Source: Serripes groenlandicus (taxonomy: Eukaryota; Mollusca; Bivalvia; Cardiida; Cardiidae). Taken from it: DNA of 64,000 nucleotides. Within the stretch, counting starts at the first letter, position 1; each line of letters opens with the position of its first letter. The translations under genes were made by a program, and so were the position numbers. Below, piece by piece: positions 45,313-58,683 of the stretch. The notes under the pieces are model-generated. The model searched no databases and was not told the DNA's origin. It worked only from the letters and a program-made list of their open reading frames with translations. The stretch spans positions 1,501,084-1,565,083 of the forward strand of contig JASEVX010000035.1 in NCBI GenBank assembly GCA_031761405.1. The letters run 5' to 3'.

Positions 45313-45524
45313 AGGACGACAACGACGACGCCAACGACGACGATAACGACGACGACAACGACGACGACAACGATGACGACAACGACGACAACGACGACAA
45401 CGATGACGACAACGACGACAACGACGACAACGACGACGACGACAACGATGACGACAACGACGACAACGACGACAACGATGACGACTACGACGACAACGAC
45501 GACGACGACAACGATGACGACAAC

Positions 45525-45556
<32 letters not shown>

Positions 45557-45600
45557 CGACAACGACGACGACGACAACGACGAATACAACGACGACGATA

Positions 45601-45633
<33 letters not shown>

Positions 45634-45687
45634 ACAACGACGAATACAACGACGACGACGACAACGACGACGACAACGACGACGCCA
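45313..45687. repeat. GAC/AAC-rich trinucleotide microsatellite
   Basis: About 375 bp of ACG-type triplets (GACGACAACGAC) with occasional GATGAC and GAATAC. It produces Asp/Asn, Thr, Ser and Val homopolymer frames on both strands, none of which is a gene. In Y2 the same site (51446-51480) has only about 35 bp. Confidence 0.95.
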
Positions 45688-46194
45688 ATGGTATTATACA
45701 ATTATACAATTGCCCGACATTTTTTCTTCGAAAAATAGAAGAACTAAAAAGGTTACAGCTTGATATTAGTTACATGTAACCAATTTTTCAATTCAGCAAT
45801 TAGTTTTAAATTATTTGCTGGATACTCTTTAGTCAACGGTATTTCTGATATAGTAACGCTGCCATAAACGATTCGCGCGGAATCGAACCGAGATCTTAAA
45901 TTTCACGTACAGACCAATAAACCGGGTTCCTTTATAACGATTAAATAACCATTAAGATTAAACTAAACTGATATATCAACCCTTTCTCACATACAAGCGT
46001 GTGGAATAATACATGAATGAATGATGAATGATATTGTCATTACTGTACATATTTGATTTTCTTTTGGGGAAATGGAGAAGGTTCTTCTTTTGCCACAATT
46101 TATTAGAAGGTCCACTGCTACAGATGCATCTGTGTTTTTGAAAGGATCAACCCGTCTTCGGTGTTTTAAAAATGTGTATCAAAATGTATCAAAT

Positions 46195-46380
46195 GTCCCG
46201 GGTTCGAATCCCTTAATGAGCGGGTTTTGCCTTTGGGATTTTGCCACACAAACGGCGCGAGTACTGGCTAAGTATCCAGGAAGCAGACATCGAGCGTGAT
46301 TAATATAAGCGGAGATCTTGTTTCCTAAACGATGTAAAATAAATAAGTTTAAACTAACAAAATGTATCAAAGATAGTGTA
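46195..46380 (+). mobile_element. SINE-C-like copy (Y1)
   Basis: The B box GGGTTCGAATCCC near 46200 precedes AGCGGGTTTTGCCTTTGGG, CCAGGAAGCAGACATCGAGC and the tail GATGTAAAATAAATAAGTTT. Confidence 0.6.
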
Positions 46381-47214
46381 CACTGTAGCTAGTGATATCA
46401 CTGCTTTTGATCTAAAGAATTTAATTTTTATTCATTCACTTCAAACTCAACCAAACGTTTAATTATCAACCCTTCAAAAAAACAACACAGAATGGGATTT
46501 TAATTATACAGATTAATCTAAAATCCATGTAAGTGCACTTACAAATTATTCCAGGTAAATATATGAGTTCTTCAAAAGCAATTAAGATTAATTATTCCTC
46601 TACATGCCGAAATGTTCGCCAAAACATCGACTGGCTGGTGTCAGGATAAATGGACCAATACAACTAATAACATAGCCATTAACCAACTTGATATAACTGA
46701 AACAAATTGTTGTAAGTTGCGTAAAACAACGAACAATCAGATTGAGTATGACGCGGCTACTCTGGTGGGTATTTTTTCAAGTTTTGCGGAGACGGACCCC
46801 TTGATCTCTTTACCGAGAAGAATTGATTTTTACAAGTGATAAGTCGCTATTACAGATATTAAAGTGAAAACGTTATTCGCGAATGAAATTGATTCCGATT
46901 CTCTATTCCGATAAAAGCTTCTGAATTGGGAAGGCGTTTCCACGGATCATTTCTACATACAAATGATTTTGAGGTAGAGAGTTTTCGTAAATTATTGCAT
47001 GGACTTGAATTGCCAGGAGAAAGTTATAATTAAGCGTTTATGTTATTTGGCACACAGCCTTTGAAAACATTTCGATAAAAGGAGAACATTTTCTGTTTCC
47101 ATTTTTTAATATACGGGTTTTACATTTGCAATGCAAATTTAAGAAAAAGTTCCAGTCTTCAAATCACCAGAATTATATTATCCACGAATATTTGACGCTA
47201 AAATATCTGGTAGA

Positions 47215-47400
47215 ATGTCGGCCACTCGTACCAATGGTCCCTGGATCGAATCCCGTTTTGAGCGGGTTCTGCCTTTTAGATTTTTTCCACACAACCGGCT
47301 CGAGGAATGGTTGTAATTCAAGGAAGCAGACATCAAGCGAGATCAATTTAAACTAAAAGTTTGGTTCACATTCGATGTAAAATAAATAAGTTCAAAGTAA
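47215..47400 (+). mobile_element. SINE-C-like copy (X2)
   Basis: GGATCGAATCCCG, AGCGGGTTCTGCC, GGAAGCAGACATCAAGCGAG and GATGTAAAATAAATAAGTTC appear in the family order. Confidence 0.55.
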
Positions 47401-47611
47401 ACTAAATTAAACTAAACAAGCTGGAATGTAAATTCAAAAGTTGATCTTTTAAAGAATACATACATACATGTAGATGTATCTGGTATTCTTTATCTTAGAA
47501 TATGCATGACAATCCGCATGCCGTGGCACGTTATGCACTGTATTGTTGTAATTATATATATTTATGCTAAACTGTTGTCTGAACTGTACACATACATCAA
47601 TCTTCGTGATA

Positions 47612-47875
47612 TCAGCCGTCCCGCGAGAAAACCAACATCATGGCATCTGCGTTATATATCGATCCAGATCAGCATACATAGTCCTCGTAGACTGATCTGG
47701 TCCGACACATTCCGTCTCAGAGGGATAGAGGTATAGAGTAGTGATTCCTGAAACAGAAAATCCACAAGAGGCAAAAAGTGTCTGCCCGTGTAAGCCTGCG
47801 CGGCGTGCTTAGGCTGATCCGGGTCAATATTTTACGCAAAGTCCACACTGATGGTTTTCTCGCGGGACGGCTCAT
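47612..47875 (+). mobile_element. MITE family 1, full copy (X2)
   Basis: The ends CAGCCGTCCCGCGAGAAAAC and, in reverse complement, GAGCCGTCCCGCGAGAAAAC are nearly perfect inverted repeats. It is the least diverged copy in the window. Confidence 0.8.
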
Positions 47876-48283
47876 TGATCACTGACTCGAACAATACAAT
47901 CATCATAATCTAAGGTAGGGACAGACTGCAATGCTGCTTCGGGATGTAGTGGTTAGTGCGCGCTCCGTCATGTAAATGAAATAATGTTGGAAGCAGCGTA
48001 AATCACAACTAAAAATATACATTCACATTCAGTATATAAAAAAGCAAATGGCGCTGTCTTTCTGAACGGAACGTACACATGCTTTTAAGGTTTAAGTCAA
48101 TTTTATTTGTTAAACTATAAAGACATTTGAAATAGGCAAAACTAGTGTTCATACATTGTTTTTTCTTTTTGGGTCGGGTTCAATTGCGAAGCAATTTGAC
48201 CGGACTATTGCGGTCAAAACGTTTATAGCGGATGTTGACCACACATTCGCCAAAAAAAAAAAAAAAAAATGTGCGCACTATTA

Positions 48284-51200
48284 AATAGTTCACTAATTCT
48301 TATTGAATACTCAAAATAGGCAAATGTGAATAACTTAATAATTACGCATTTACTGTTGAAAAAATGCCCCTGGAAACACACATATTTATGATTTTGATTC
48401 TGTAGAAATATTTGCATGTTAAACGAAATTCGGTTACTTCCGTGAGATGACCGTAGACATCCGAGTAACATAGATGTTATTCATGCTCAGTATTGGTGCA
48501 AGGATCCGATGCCGAAACATATCCAATATGTTATTGTTTTTAGCGAACTCTCTTCTATGCAAGGTTTTGCGTCGCATGTAATCACAGAAACAGTTTAGTG
48601 TAAAGTATCCAGTTTAAGGTCAATTAGAGTTGATATTTTTACTGTTCTTTTTCCTGATTTGAAGATTGTTTATGCTTAAAACCCCAAACAAATTCAATAT
48701 ACATTTTTTAACTAACAACTTCTTTTTTTATAAGTAATATGCAATAAATGTGTAAACGAAACAAAATTAACTGAATATCGACACTTATCATTTTGCGTAA
48801 CCTTTCACACACCATTATCCAAGTTTACCTTGTACTTTCAACATCGTTGAATTTATTTAATCGTTGGGTTTTTTCATGTGAATCCGACTTTCATTACTCC
48901 TGAGTACTTTGATTACTGAATTCCTACTCCATGTTACCAGAAGACTGGGTAAGTTACCCGTACTACTGATCCATTTATCCTGACTACAGCCAGTCAGTCG
49001 TAACGGGCCAAAGAGGGTAGCCATTTCTACCACAATCTCATTAGAGGAATCCCGTTTGCTTCACCTGTCTGATTGCATCACAAAACAATTCAAATTTCGT
49101 TGAACGTAGCTAGTTTACGTTGTGTGAAAACATGAACAAATGAAGATTTCGTGTTCTTCTCAATATCATCAATCTTCCTCCTGGTATGAAATTAAAATGG
49201 ATCAGAGATGGATTTACTCAAATGGCAACATCGTGCAATTAACTTTAAACATGTATCACTTGTATGTGTTTTATGGGAATTCCATCAATTAGTTTTCAGA
49301 AAGAAATTCTAATTGAATTCCAAGTCCTATGAAACGCTTGATAATGAAATGTTTTTTTGTTGTTGTTATATTACCAGACCGGTGTATCTGTTAAACCTGA
49401 CTGTTATTTAAATACCATGCGAAAAGGCGCATTATTTCACATCAGTAATGTGCATTAACTAACGTAAATATCATGCGAAAAGGGATATCATGCGAAAAGG
49501 GATATCATTTCACATCCGTATTGGACATTAACTAATGTAAATGCCATCCGAAAGAAAAGGGGTATTACTTCACATCCGTAATGGGCATAAACTAATGTTA
49601 ATGGGTTAAACATAGAGGGTAACAGTTCCAGCTTTTCGTAAGAAGGTACGTCTTCGTCTGTTACACGATGTCTGACTGCGAAAGCTCTGACTAGAACTTA
49701 CATGCGCAAACGATCGACCGATCCTTAGTTGTTCACAGTGCAATTGAAACACCTTTTATTAAGCCGTTCATGCCTCTAACAAATAAAACAAATCCAATTA
49801 CCAATTTCTACTGAGCGTTGCTATATTTCGATTGAAAATAAAAAATGCGGTTTGTATGAAATCAGCGCATGATTCCGAATTGGGCGAAAAGTAATCGCAG
49901 ATCATGGAATACCGGGGCTCCATGGTTCGAACCCTGCTCAAAACGGACATATTGGAATGCCCGAAAGTCAGACTAGCGGATAACAACCTCATCAGCCGTC
50001 AAACCTCTTTGAATTATACGTTTCCGAGACTTAATGGATTGGAATTTAACGCTGGGATTGAATAAACCCGATTTCCCCATCAAACTATGTCAAACTCGAC
50101 TTTCAAGCACTTAATGTGAATAAACAAAGCTGTAACAGCTATGGTAAATAAGACGCTTCGGGAAATATGAAATATAATGCTTAAGCCGGGATTTGTTTTT
50201 TACTCTTGTCCATTATAAACGCTTTGAAACAAAATTATTGTGTTTACTGCCAATCGGAATGAATCATTATTTTCACTAGTATAAAATACTTACTTAGGCT
50301 AATGTAAATGACAAAAAAATGTATATGTTCATATATGTGCGTGTGTTTTGTTTGATGGTATGTACAAGATGGACATTTTGTCCTTTGTTAATAAAATCTA
50401 TCTATCTAGCTAATCAAGTGAATTCAGAACATTCAAAGAAGCGTTGGTCAGTTCACGGTTTTTAACATGGCAGAAGTCTATCTGATTGCATGACATAATT
50501 GTTTGTACATACATACTCATTCCTTGTCAAAATGTCTGGCGAGTTACTGGAAGTACTCATAAGTAGTTATATTGAATGATTTGGTTGTCGATTCCTTTAG
50601 AATGTTCTCTAGATATCTATTACGTGAGAGTCGCTTCTAATTAAACCATAACGATTGATTGATTTATTGTTTAGTGTTTAACGGCGCTTTCGACATTTTT
50701 CTTCCAGTTATATCACGACGTGTCCTTGGTTTGTTACCAGTACTACTGATCCATTTACTTGATACCAGCAAGTCAGCCGTTACCCCGCAAACCCTGAGCG
50801 CCAAGGAGGGCAGCCATTAGTTAATATTTTTTAAAGTTTTGGTATGACTCGGCCGGGGACCGAACCCACGACATCCCGCACATGATGCGGACGCTCTACC
50901 ACTGCAAACCGAAGCGGTAAACAATAAACGAACAACGAAGCATGTATGCTCATTTCCTGTATATAGAAGAAAAAGGGTAAACACATAAACCGGCCTAACT
51001 ATGGGTTCTTATCTCCTTCTAGTAGCCTGAAACTCTGGAATTGGAAGAAATGTTCATAAGCATGGGATTCAATCTATTTGGACTTGACAACATCGATCAT
51101 TTACGGAATATACTAGTACGGTTCCTATTCATTCAATGGTTATATAGCCTGTTTTATTCCTTCATTTTATACATATTTGAACATTTGGTTTTTACCGGAC

Positions 51201-53013
51201 GTTTATCGTGAAATCCCATATATATAGTACATGTATTGTGATTTCATAATTCTGAACAAAAGCAAACCCAAATTAAACAAGAGCGACGCCAAACGTTCGT
51301 CGAAAAGGAGCATTTCTGAACAGATATTAAAGCCAAAGATATGTGACTTGGTACAGATATGCGTATTGTTTCTAGGAACATGTGTACCAATTTCATTTTG
51401 CATATGAGTGACTGTCTTAGAGCTATCGTGTAATGATAAAGTTGAATGACGACGACGCAGACGACGACAACGACGAAGCCAATGGTATCGCACTAACCCG
51501 ACTTGGTTTCTTCGTAAAAACAGACGAGCTAAAATGATTCTAGCTTGATATGAGTTAACCAATTCTGTGTTTAAGAATGTTACGTAGTTACACGAAACAT
51601 TCAACAAAGTTTAAATATGACTTAAAGCAGATACAGATAATGGCACTCCAACAAATATAAGATATATGTTACACACAGGGTATAAGCCACTTGAACTCAA
51701 GATGCTAACAACTATGTATCCACAACTCCCAAAGTATAACTAAAAGTCAAGGTACTACTTGAAATACTTGAGTTTTATTGCTTTCAAAACTAGAATGTCA
51801 ATTTCTGCCAAATTGACTTTAGAACATCATGTTCGGTTTCATTACCAATCAAATAACGTGATCAATTAACTCAATTTAAGCAATTGGATACATTTAACAA
51901 ATAAGATATGTTTTGCCAATCACTGCTAAAACAGCTCAAGGCGACATATTGCATTGATAACGTGTATTGTTTAATTTCCAGTCGAAATGTTTGAGAAAGG
52001 GGATATAGTTAAGTCAGATTGATTGGATAACAATTACATATAAAAACTTGAAAATCATCAACTATACCTTTAATGTTTATTGACACGCCGTTTTGAAGTC
52101 CTGATGTTGACTTGTAACTTATTTCAATGTATCATCAACATTCAAAGTATACATAACTAATAATTAAAGTCATAGTGAAATGCAAGTACTAATTTATCAC
52201 ATTTTACGGCATAACTAGATACACGTTAGTCAACGGTATTTCTGAAATACTAACGCTTCCTTGATCAGCGTCTACATGACCGATTCGCGTGGAATCGAAC
52301 CGCGATCTAAAATTCTACGTAAATACCTATAAACCAGCACGGGTTCCTTTATAACTATTAAATAACCATTTAGATTAAACTAACCTGATATATATATATA
52401 TACCCTTTCCCATATACAAATACAGCCGGTGACGTTGAGAGCATCTACATGTAGATTACTATCTGTATAAATGATGAATGAAATTGTGATCTTGGTAAAT
52501 AGTTGAAATCAATGTTTGACAAAGGGAAAACATTTTTCTTTTGCCGCAATATATTTGAAGGTCCACTGCTGAATTAATAAAGTGTATCAAAATGTATACC
52601 GTGATAAGCGGGTCCTGACTCTGGGATTCTTCCACACAAACCACGCGAGTACTGGCTAAGTATCCAGGAAGCAGACATCGAGCGTGATTAATATAAGCTG
52701 AGAACTTGTTTCGTAATCGATGTAAAATAAATAAGTTTAAACTAACAAAATGTATCAAAGATAGTGTACACTGTAGCTACTGAAATCACTGCATTTGATC
52801 TAAATTTTATAATGTTCATTCACTTCAAACTCAACCAAACGTTTAATTATCAACCCTTAAAAAACCAACACAGAATGGGATTTTAATTATACAGATTAAT
52901 CTAAAATCCATGTAAGTGCACTTACAAATTATTCCAGGTAAATATATGAGTACTTCAAAAGCAATTAAGATTAATTATTCCTCTACATGCCGAAATGTTC
53001 GTCAAAACATCGG
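48284..53013 (+). repeat. Tandem duplication unit 2, segment Y2
   Basis: Paralogue of Y1, including SINE-A (50655-50925, minus), the shrunken 56-bp array (49410-49610), the shrunken GAC array (51446-51480) and SINE-C (about 52600-52760). Beyond 53013 the sequence is no longer shared with the unit 1 junction. Confidence 0.85.
50655..50925 (-). mobile_element. SINE-A, minus orientation (Y2)
   Basis: Paralogue of 44466-44735. The B box in reverse complement is GGTTCGGTCCCCGGCC. Confidence 0.75.
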
Positions 53014-53180
53014 CCTCACGTTCCTTCGTGTTCGAATCGCGTCATCCATGGTTTCGGCCTCCGGGATTGTTCCACACAGACAGCGTTAGTACTGGTTAAG
53101 TCTTTAATAAGCAGACACCGAGTGTGATTAATATAAGCTAAAATTTGTTTCGCAATCGATGTAAACAAAGTTTAAACTGA
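53014..53180 (+). mobile_element. SINE-C-like copy
   Basis: GTGTTCGAATCGCG, then AGTACTGGTTAAGTCT and AAGCAGACACCGAGTGTGAT and the tail CAATCGATGTAAACAAAGTT. It is independent of the duplication. Confidence 0.55.
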
Positions 53181-54300
53181 ACGTTTGCCAGGGTCCAGAC
53201 ATTGACTTAGGCATTGTCATGCAAATGTTCTTATTTCGCGTTATTTTTCAGACATTATTAGTGACGGATCATTGAACTGTGTAGGTCGATCGATACCAGG
53301 TGGTTTGGATGCACATTCTGTTTGGGTCTACACTGTCTGTAGAGATATACAGAGGCACGGATATTGAAGGTACGGTTGGTCATTATTCCAATGCATCGAT
53401 CGTATTACTCAATACAGTCCTATGTAGTGGTACTCAAAAGATCCGACGATTAGTTCGGTTATCTGCATTCTGACACCGCGCATCAGCGTCATGTGTACTT
53501 AAAGGAGGCTTAAACTATTTACCATGGAGGAACACGTGACATATTGGACTGGGCGGCATGGTATTATTATTATTATTTTTTTTTTTTTTTTTTTTTTTCT
53601 CTTACTGTTTTTTCTTTATTTCAATATAGTTTTTCTTTTTCTTTTCATAAGTTCTCTTTTCATTTTTTTTTTCAATCCGGTAAACATATACATTTATACA
53701 GCCGCACTGGAGAGAACTGTAACTAATGTTGTTATAACTTGTAGTTCAAACCATTTGCATATGTTATATATTTTGTTATCATGTAATGTTCATTTGTATA
53801 TATTGATATTATGTAACATACGTAATAAAATATGTTTAAATCAAAAACCTATTGTTCCTGCAGTTTTCTACCATTGTTTCCACGAAATTGGAACCATTCA
53901 TCACGGAACTGAAACCTGTGTTTTTTTTTTTTTGTATTGGGTACAGATGTCCTATAATGGATTTGCTCCGGAACTAGAGTTAGAAGTATATTTTCACATG
54001 ATGCCCAGTATTCACACCATACAATTTATCTCCACCTGTTTATATATGTCATTTCTACGTGACTTGTAATTAACCAAACCCGCTTATCACTGCATTTAGT
54101 CGGCGTCTGGATCTAAAACCAGCGAATTTTTATTCGGCTAGGACAGACATGTTGAAGATACTCCGGAAGTCTGAAATTTAATTTCACCTAGATTAATTAT
54201 AGGTCTTATGATTGAAAAAGTAGAGAACGTGATAGAATATTTTCAAAAAACGAGAAAATCTGGAACTAAAAAAATGTATATCAGTCGTATGGTTGTCACT
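53181..54300. other. T-rich unassigned DNA
   Basis: Contains T-runs near 53577-53600 and 53921-53932. The long frame at 53524-54069 is mostly Phe, Leu and Ile from these T-runs and is not a credible gene. Confidence 0.5.
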
Positions 54301-54309
54301 GTCCACCAA

Positions 54310-55190
54310 CAACGAATCTGCAGCAGGCGACTTTGAAATATATCGGAAGACGGTTAACAACTATGTTTACTTTGTCTTGCATTGTGTCCTTTGTGTTTGT
54401 TTATTTTGCGACATCCCTATAACATTAAAGCCATGCACCAGTTGAAAAGTTGTTATCTGAAATACAGTGTTCTTAACCGTTTCCCTATTTACAACAAATC
54501 GACAGCAGACGATTTTAAATACATATGAAACAGTATGGATAACGCATGTAAATATAATTATGAAATATTTTTGAAGACATTGTGGCAAAGGAGAATTTGA
54601 TTAAAATGAGCAATTTCTCCTGGTGTCATAATGTTTATATAGTTGCTTGCTACTAACACGTCGAGATTCATGTACATCTGGAAAATGTTCACTTGTAGTA
54701 CTTGTCTTGCATAAATTAGGGTTTGTTTTAGGACAACCATGTTTTATCCTACGTTTTTGGAACTACACGTCTTAGAAATCCCGATGTACTGACATACACT
54801 ATTGTTAACGAATGTCAATACCCAGGTGACCTTATAGCGGACTTTCGAAAGGAATTGTATGTGGATTGGTTACACAAATAAACGTCCCCTTCCCCACATA
54901 TTGCAAATCAGTAGCAGAGGAACTTTCGCAAAGTCTCAATAAATGGAGTATAACTATTGAATAAAGTAGGAAACAATGTGACAAATCTCACCAGCTGCGG
55001 AATCATCAAAATGCATCTTAATGTGCGAAAGGATTAATCCTTTCCCACATACAACAAATCTGCAGCAATCGACTTTGAAATAAGCAAGTCCAGAATACAG
55101 AATATCCTTTTGAAATGATAATTTGACTTTAAAAGTAATGTGCGGCGAATGCGTCAAAATGCGACTTCGTGTGGTGAAGGGGTATTAATA
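54310..55190. mobile_element. Cluster of degraded family P foldback MITEs
   Basis: GAATCTGCAGCAGGCGACTT (54314), GACAGCAGACGATTTTAAAT (54500), GGCAAAGGAGAATTTGATTA with GAGCAATTTCTCC (54584-54620), and CCCACATACAACAAATCTGC (55042) are family P arm motifs in several orientations. Confidence 0.5.
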
Positions 55191-56042
55191 TAACGCATAT
55201 TTAAGTAAGTATTTTATTGATAGACCAAGTGTACACACATTGTGTGAATTGCTTTGTTCGACTGACAAGTCAACGCTTTACTTTACAACCTCATCAGTTT
55301 TATTAGATTGGCTCTTGTGATACGAAGAAACCACACACATTGTAAATACATTATATGTTATCCTCTTTAGCACTGATCGGTTCTGAATATTTATATATAT
55401 GTTATATGATCAACTATTTATACTATTTAAATATACTATTTATATAGTAAACGTTCAATGTAGTATTTGTTATTATTATGACCTGAAGATGATTTGTAAT
55501 ATCATTTATGGACGAGAAACTTCTTGTCCAAATCCGAATTTTGTTTGTTTGTTTGTGCTGTTCTGTTCTATTATGAGAGGACACGATTATGCAACCTTGA
55601 ATGTAAGACGAGGTTAACGACCTCATTCAGGATTGGTTCGAAAACAAACACAATTCCGAAAGGCAATGTTCTAGAGATCGATGCAACCATTTTCGTCCCT
55701 ATTTGTTTACGGTCAAATTGTATAAAATATGACATTTTAATGATAATTTGCAAACGATCTGCACAAAATTGTTTGGTTCGAATAACAGTTTCATTATTCG
55801 AATTATATCAGCATACGTTTCTCTTTAATATGTTATCACCATTTTATAAAACTCGTTGAATATCAATTATATTTGCCTGTATGATGAATAATTACTTCTG
55901 TTAAAAGTATAAATAATAAGCAGTGATTTTATACTCGATTTCCCCTCATTTATAATTAAAATCAATTTTTCTTTTAATTCATACCCTGCTGAATCATTCT
56001 GTACGATCTTCAACATTTTGAAACATACACTTTTGAAAAGGT
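55191..56042. other. Unassigned AT-rich DNA
   Basis: A 111-codon frame at 55524-55859 overlaps frames on the other strand and shows no motif. Nothing else is recognised. Confidence 0.4.
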
Positions 56043-56440
56043 AGTAATGGCTGCCCTCCGTGATGCTCATGGTTGAGGGGTAAGCATAATGACTAACTGG
56101 CTGGTGTCAGGATAAATTTACCAGGAGTAATGGCTGCCCTCCTTGATGCTCATGGTTGAGGGGTAAGCATAATGACAAAATGGCTAGTGTCAGGATATAT
56201 GTACCAGGAGTAATGGCTGCCCTCCTTGATGCTCATGGTTGAGGGGTAAGCATAATGACTAAATGGCTTGTGTCGAGATAATTGAACAAGTAGTAATGGC
56301 TGCCCTCCTTGACGCTCCGGGTTGATGGGTTAGCATAATGACTTACTGACTGGTGTCAGGACAAACGGACCAGTTGTACTAGCAACTTACCCAGGAAATG
56401 CCGTGATATAAATGAACACTTGTTGGAAGCAACGTAAAAC
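56043..56440 (+). repeat. 83-bp tandem array derived from SINE-A core
   Basis: Units start at 56043, 56126, 56209 and 56292. Each begins AGTAATGGCTGCCCTCC and includes GCTGGTGTCAGGATAA-like sequence. The last unit continues into a normal SINE-A 3' tail (GGACCAGTTGTACTAGCAAC, GTGATATAAATGAACACTTG). Confidence 0.85.
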
Positions 56441-56489
56441 TCTAAACAATCAATTCATGAAACATACATATAAATGAGGAGATATCTAA

Positions 56490-57480
56490 GGATTTTCCAG
56501 CAAAATATACATCGTATTTTGCGAATTAATTCTGGATTGTGGATCATTCGTTTAAGAAAATTAAAAAAAAAAAAAAAATCGTTAAACTATTACAAATATG
56601 CTGTAATAATTATGACCGTAATGTAATCGTATGAGAAAATTTGCGAAATCCCAGACAGTACCGTGTTACTATAAATATACTCTTTATACGGTTCTATACT
56701 TTTAAGATACAAATATATTTAATACCACATAGAGAGGTCGTTAATATTATATGGTATGTACCATTTAGAGACTATTTGCAGTCGTTTAACGAAGAATTGT
56801 GAGTTTTTATATTTCATTTTTTCTCAAATAAAAACTCGGACGCCTGTGGGTGTAAACTAAAAAAAAACGTATCAACAAGACGATGTTTGGGTATCTACAC
56901 ACTTTATTTTTTTTTGGGTACAAATAATGATTTAAAAACAGGAAAATATCCTATATCTAGGACTGTTTTGATATTCTTTAACCAGATATACAGATCTAAA
57001 ACTGAGAAACAAAACATACATAGATATTATAAGATATCTGAGGTTGTCCTCGCAAAATATACACCGTAATACTCGAATAAACTGTAGATAGTGGATACTC
57101 CAAGGGAATAGTACATGTAGCATATAGACGATGTTTAAGTATCTACACACTTGCATTGTTAGAGACAAATAAAGGTTTTAAAACATGAAAACATCCCATA
57201 AATATCAAGGGCTGTATTGACTATTTTCTATAGAAAGTGATTCATTCTGTTACAGATTTAAAACTGAGAATCGAAAAATACATTAAGAGATATATGAGCA
57301 TCGTCGCAAAATATACACCGTAGTAATAAACTCTAGATGGTGAATACTCCAAGAGAGTAGTATCAAATAGACGATGTTTACATATTTACACACTTGAATG
57401 TTTTGGGACAAATAATGATTAAAAAAATGAAATAATCCAATATCTAGGACTGTTTTGACTATATGTTCCATATTTATGTT
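56490..57480. repeat. Roughly 245-bp tandem repeat
   Basis: Unit starts marked by GACGATGTTTnnGTAT or similar lie at 56879, 57127 and 57370. Each unit also holds ACACACTT, AAACTGAGAA and GCAAAATATACACCGTA. A diverged partial unit lies upstream near 56500. Confidence 0.75.
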
Positions 57481-58050
57481 CCATTGTTTCCATATAATAC
57501 TGTTTTATACATTTCCATATATTCTGACAAGGGACAGGTAACCGGACTAGTAAGGGAAAATGATAAGCCAGAAATTAAATTGAAGTTGAAATTGGGCATT
57601 TTAAGATTTAAAATGCCTTAAATTTTAATTTTAATTCATAATAAAATATATGAATTATAAAACATTTTTCCATATCTGGGCGAATATGGATTAATTATGT
57701 GACAGAGTCTTAAATTGAGAAACAAAACATGACATTATAGAGATACGGATGCATTAAGTCAGACGAGCTAAACTCACTGTTCACTTGGAAAAGAGAACAT
57801 ATCACATTTCACATGCAAACTATGTGTAAAAGAAGAACTATAAAACCAAATATGCTATAGATATTATTATCAAATGTATCTGTTACATGTAAACTGATTT
57901 ATAAAAACATAAAATGGTGTCCCCCGAATTTATTATAAGGACTCCTCCCCCGGCCACCATTGTATGTATTAGGAAGTGCCTCCTTCGAAAAGGTCGTAAT
58001 ACTACAACACCCATTATCTATCATCAAATGAACTGTCATACTTGTTATAG

Positions 58051-58238
58051 TATAGCGATAAATGCAAATACAAATTTCGTGTATCCTTTTCATCCTGGAC
58101 AGAAGACGCGTTTGGACACTCGGTGGAATATCTTGGTCTAATCGTATAGCGATAAATGCAAATACAAATTTCGTGTATCCTTTTCATGCTGGACAGACGT
58201 TGCGTTTGGACACTCGGTGGCATATCTGGGTCTAAACT
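58051..58238. repeat. 94-bp tandem doublet
   Basis: TATAGCGATAAATGCAAATA starts at 58051 and 58145. The two copies differ at only a few bases. Confidence 0.85.
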
Positions 58239-58683
58239 CTTTGCCATATTTGAATGTCATTTGTTTTTGTGACAGTGCTTATTATCATTAGTTTTATAGT
58301 TAATGATACCATTTATTACCAAAAGCATTGAATTTCTGAATCGATATTGTACTATTTATATCTAAATATTACATTTAATTCCCGATTCTTCCACTACGGT
58401 GCTTACTTTAATCCATTTTAATGTGATGGATTCAGTGAACAGCTGGTTTCAAGTTTCTGCTACATATCGCGTCAATCGATTTAGTAGTTTGATGCAGGGA
58501 CAGGCCGTATAAGGGATTGTCATTTCTTCTCCGTAAACGCTCTTTAAAGTTGGCTAGCAACGCCGTCTGGGATCATATTAGGATATCTGAAGACGAGGTT
58601 GTCTTTAAAGCAGTATCCAATTGAGCTAGTCGAAGTCTTCAAATTTCCTAAATTTACTTTACCTCTAGAAAGGGTTAGTTGGC

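Larger units (their letters stand above)
41988..46622 (+). repeat. Tandem duplication unit 1, segment Y1
   Basis: Collinear with Y2 (48284-53013), about 95 percent identical in unbroken parts. It contains reversed SINE-A pieces, a 56-bp minisatellite, a GAC-rich microsatellite and a SINE-C copy. Its end (CGAAATGTTCGCCAAAACATCG) joins directly to X2 at 46623. No host gene is recognised. Confidence 0.85.
46623..48283 (+). repeat. Tandem duplication unit 2, segment X2
   Basis: Starts mid-SINE-A (ACTGGCTGGTGTCAGGATAA), which places the duplication breakpoint inside a SINE. It continues through sequences paralogous to X1 and runs into Y2 at an A-run (48252-48269). Confidence 0.85.

Noticed and set aside
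45246..45779. Long Asp/Asn, Thr, Ser and Val homopolymer frames on both strands
   Set aside because: All are frame readings of the GAC-rich microsatellite; the paralogous site has only a 35-bp remnant.
53524..54069. 181-codon hydrophobic frame suggestive of a membrane protein
   Set aside because: The Phe/Leu/Ile content comes from T-runs; there is no domain and no signals beyond composition.
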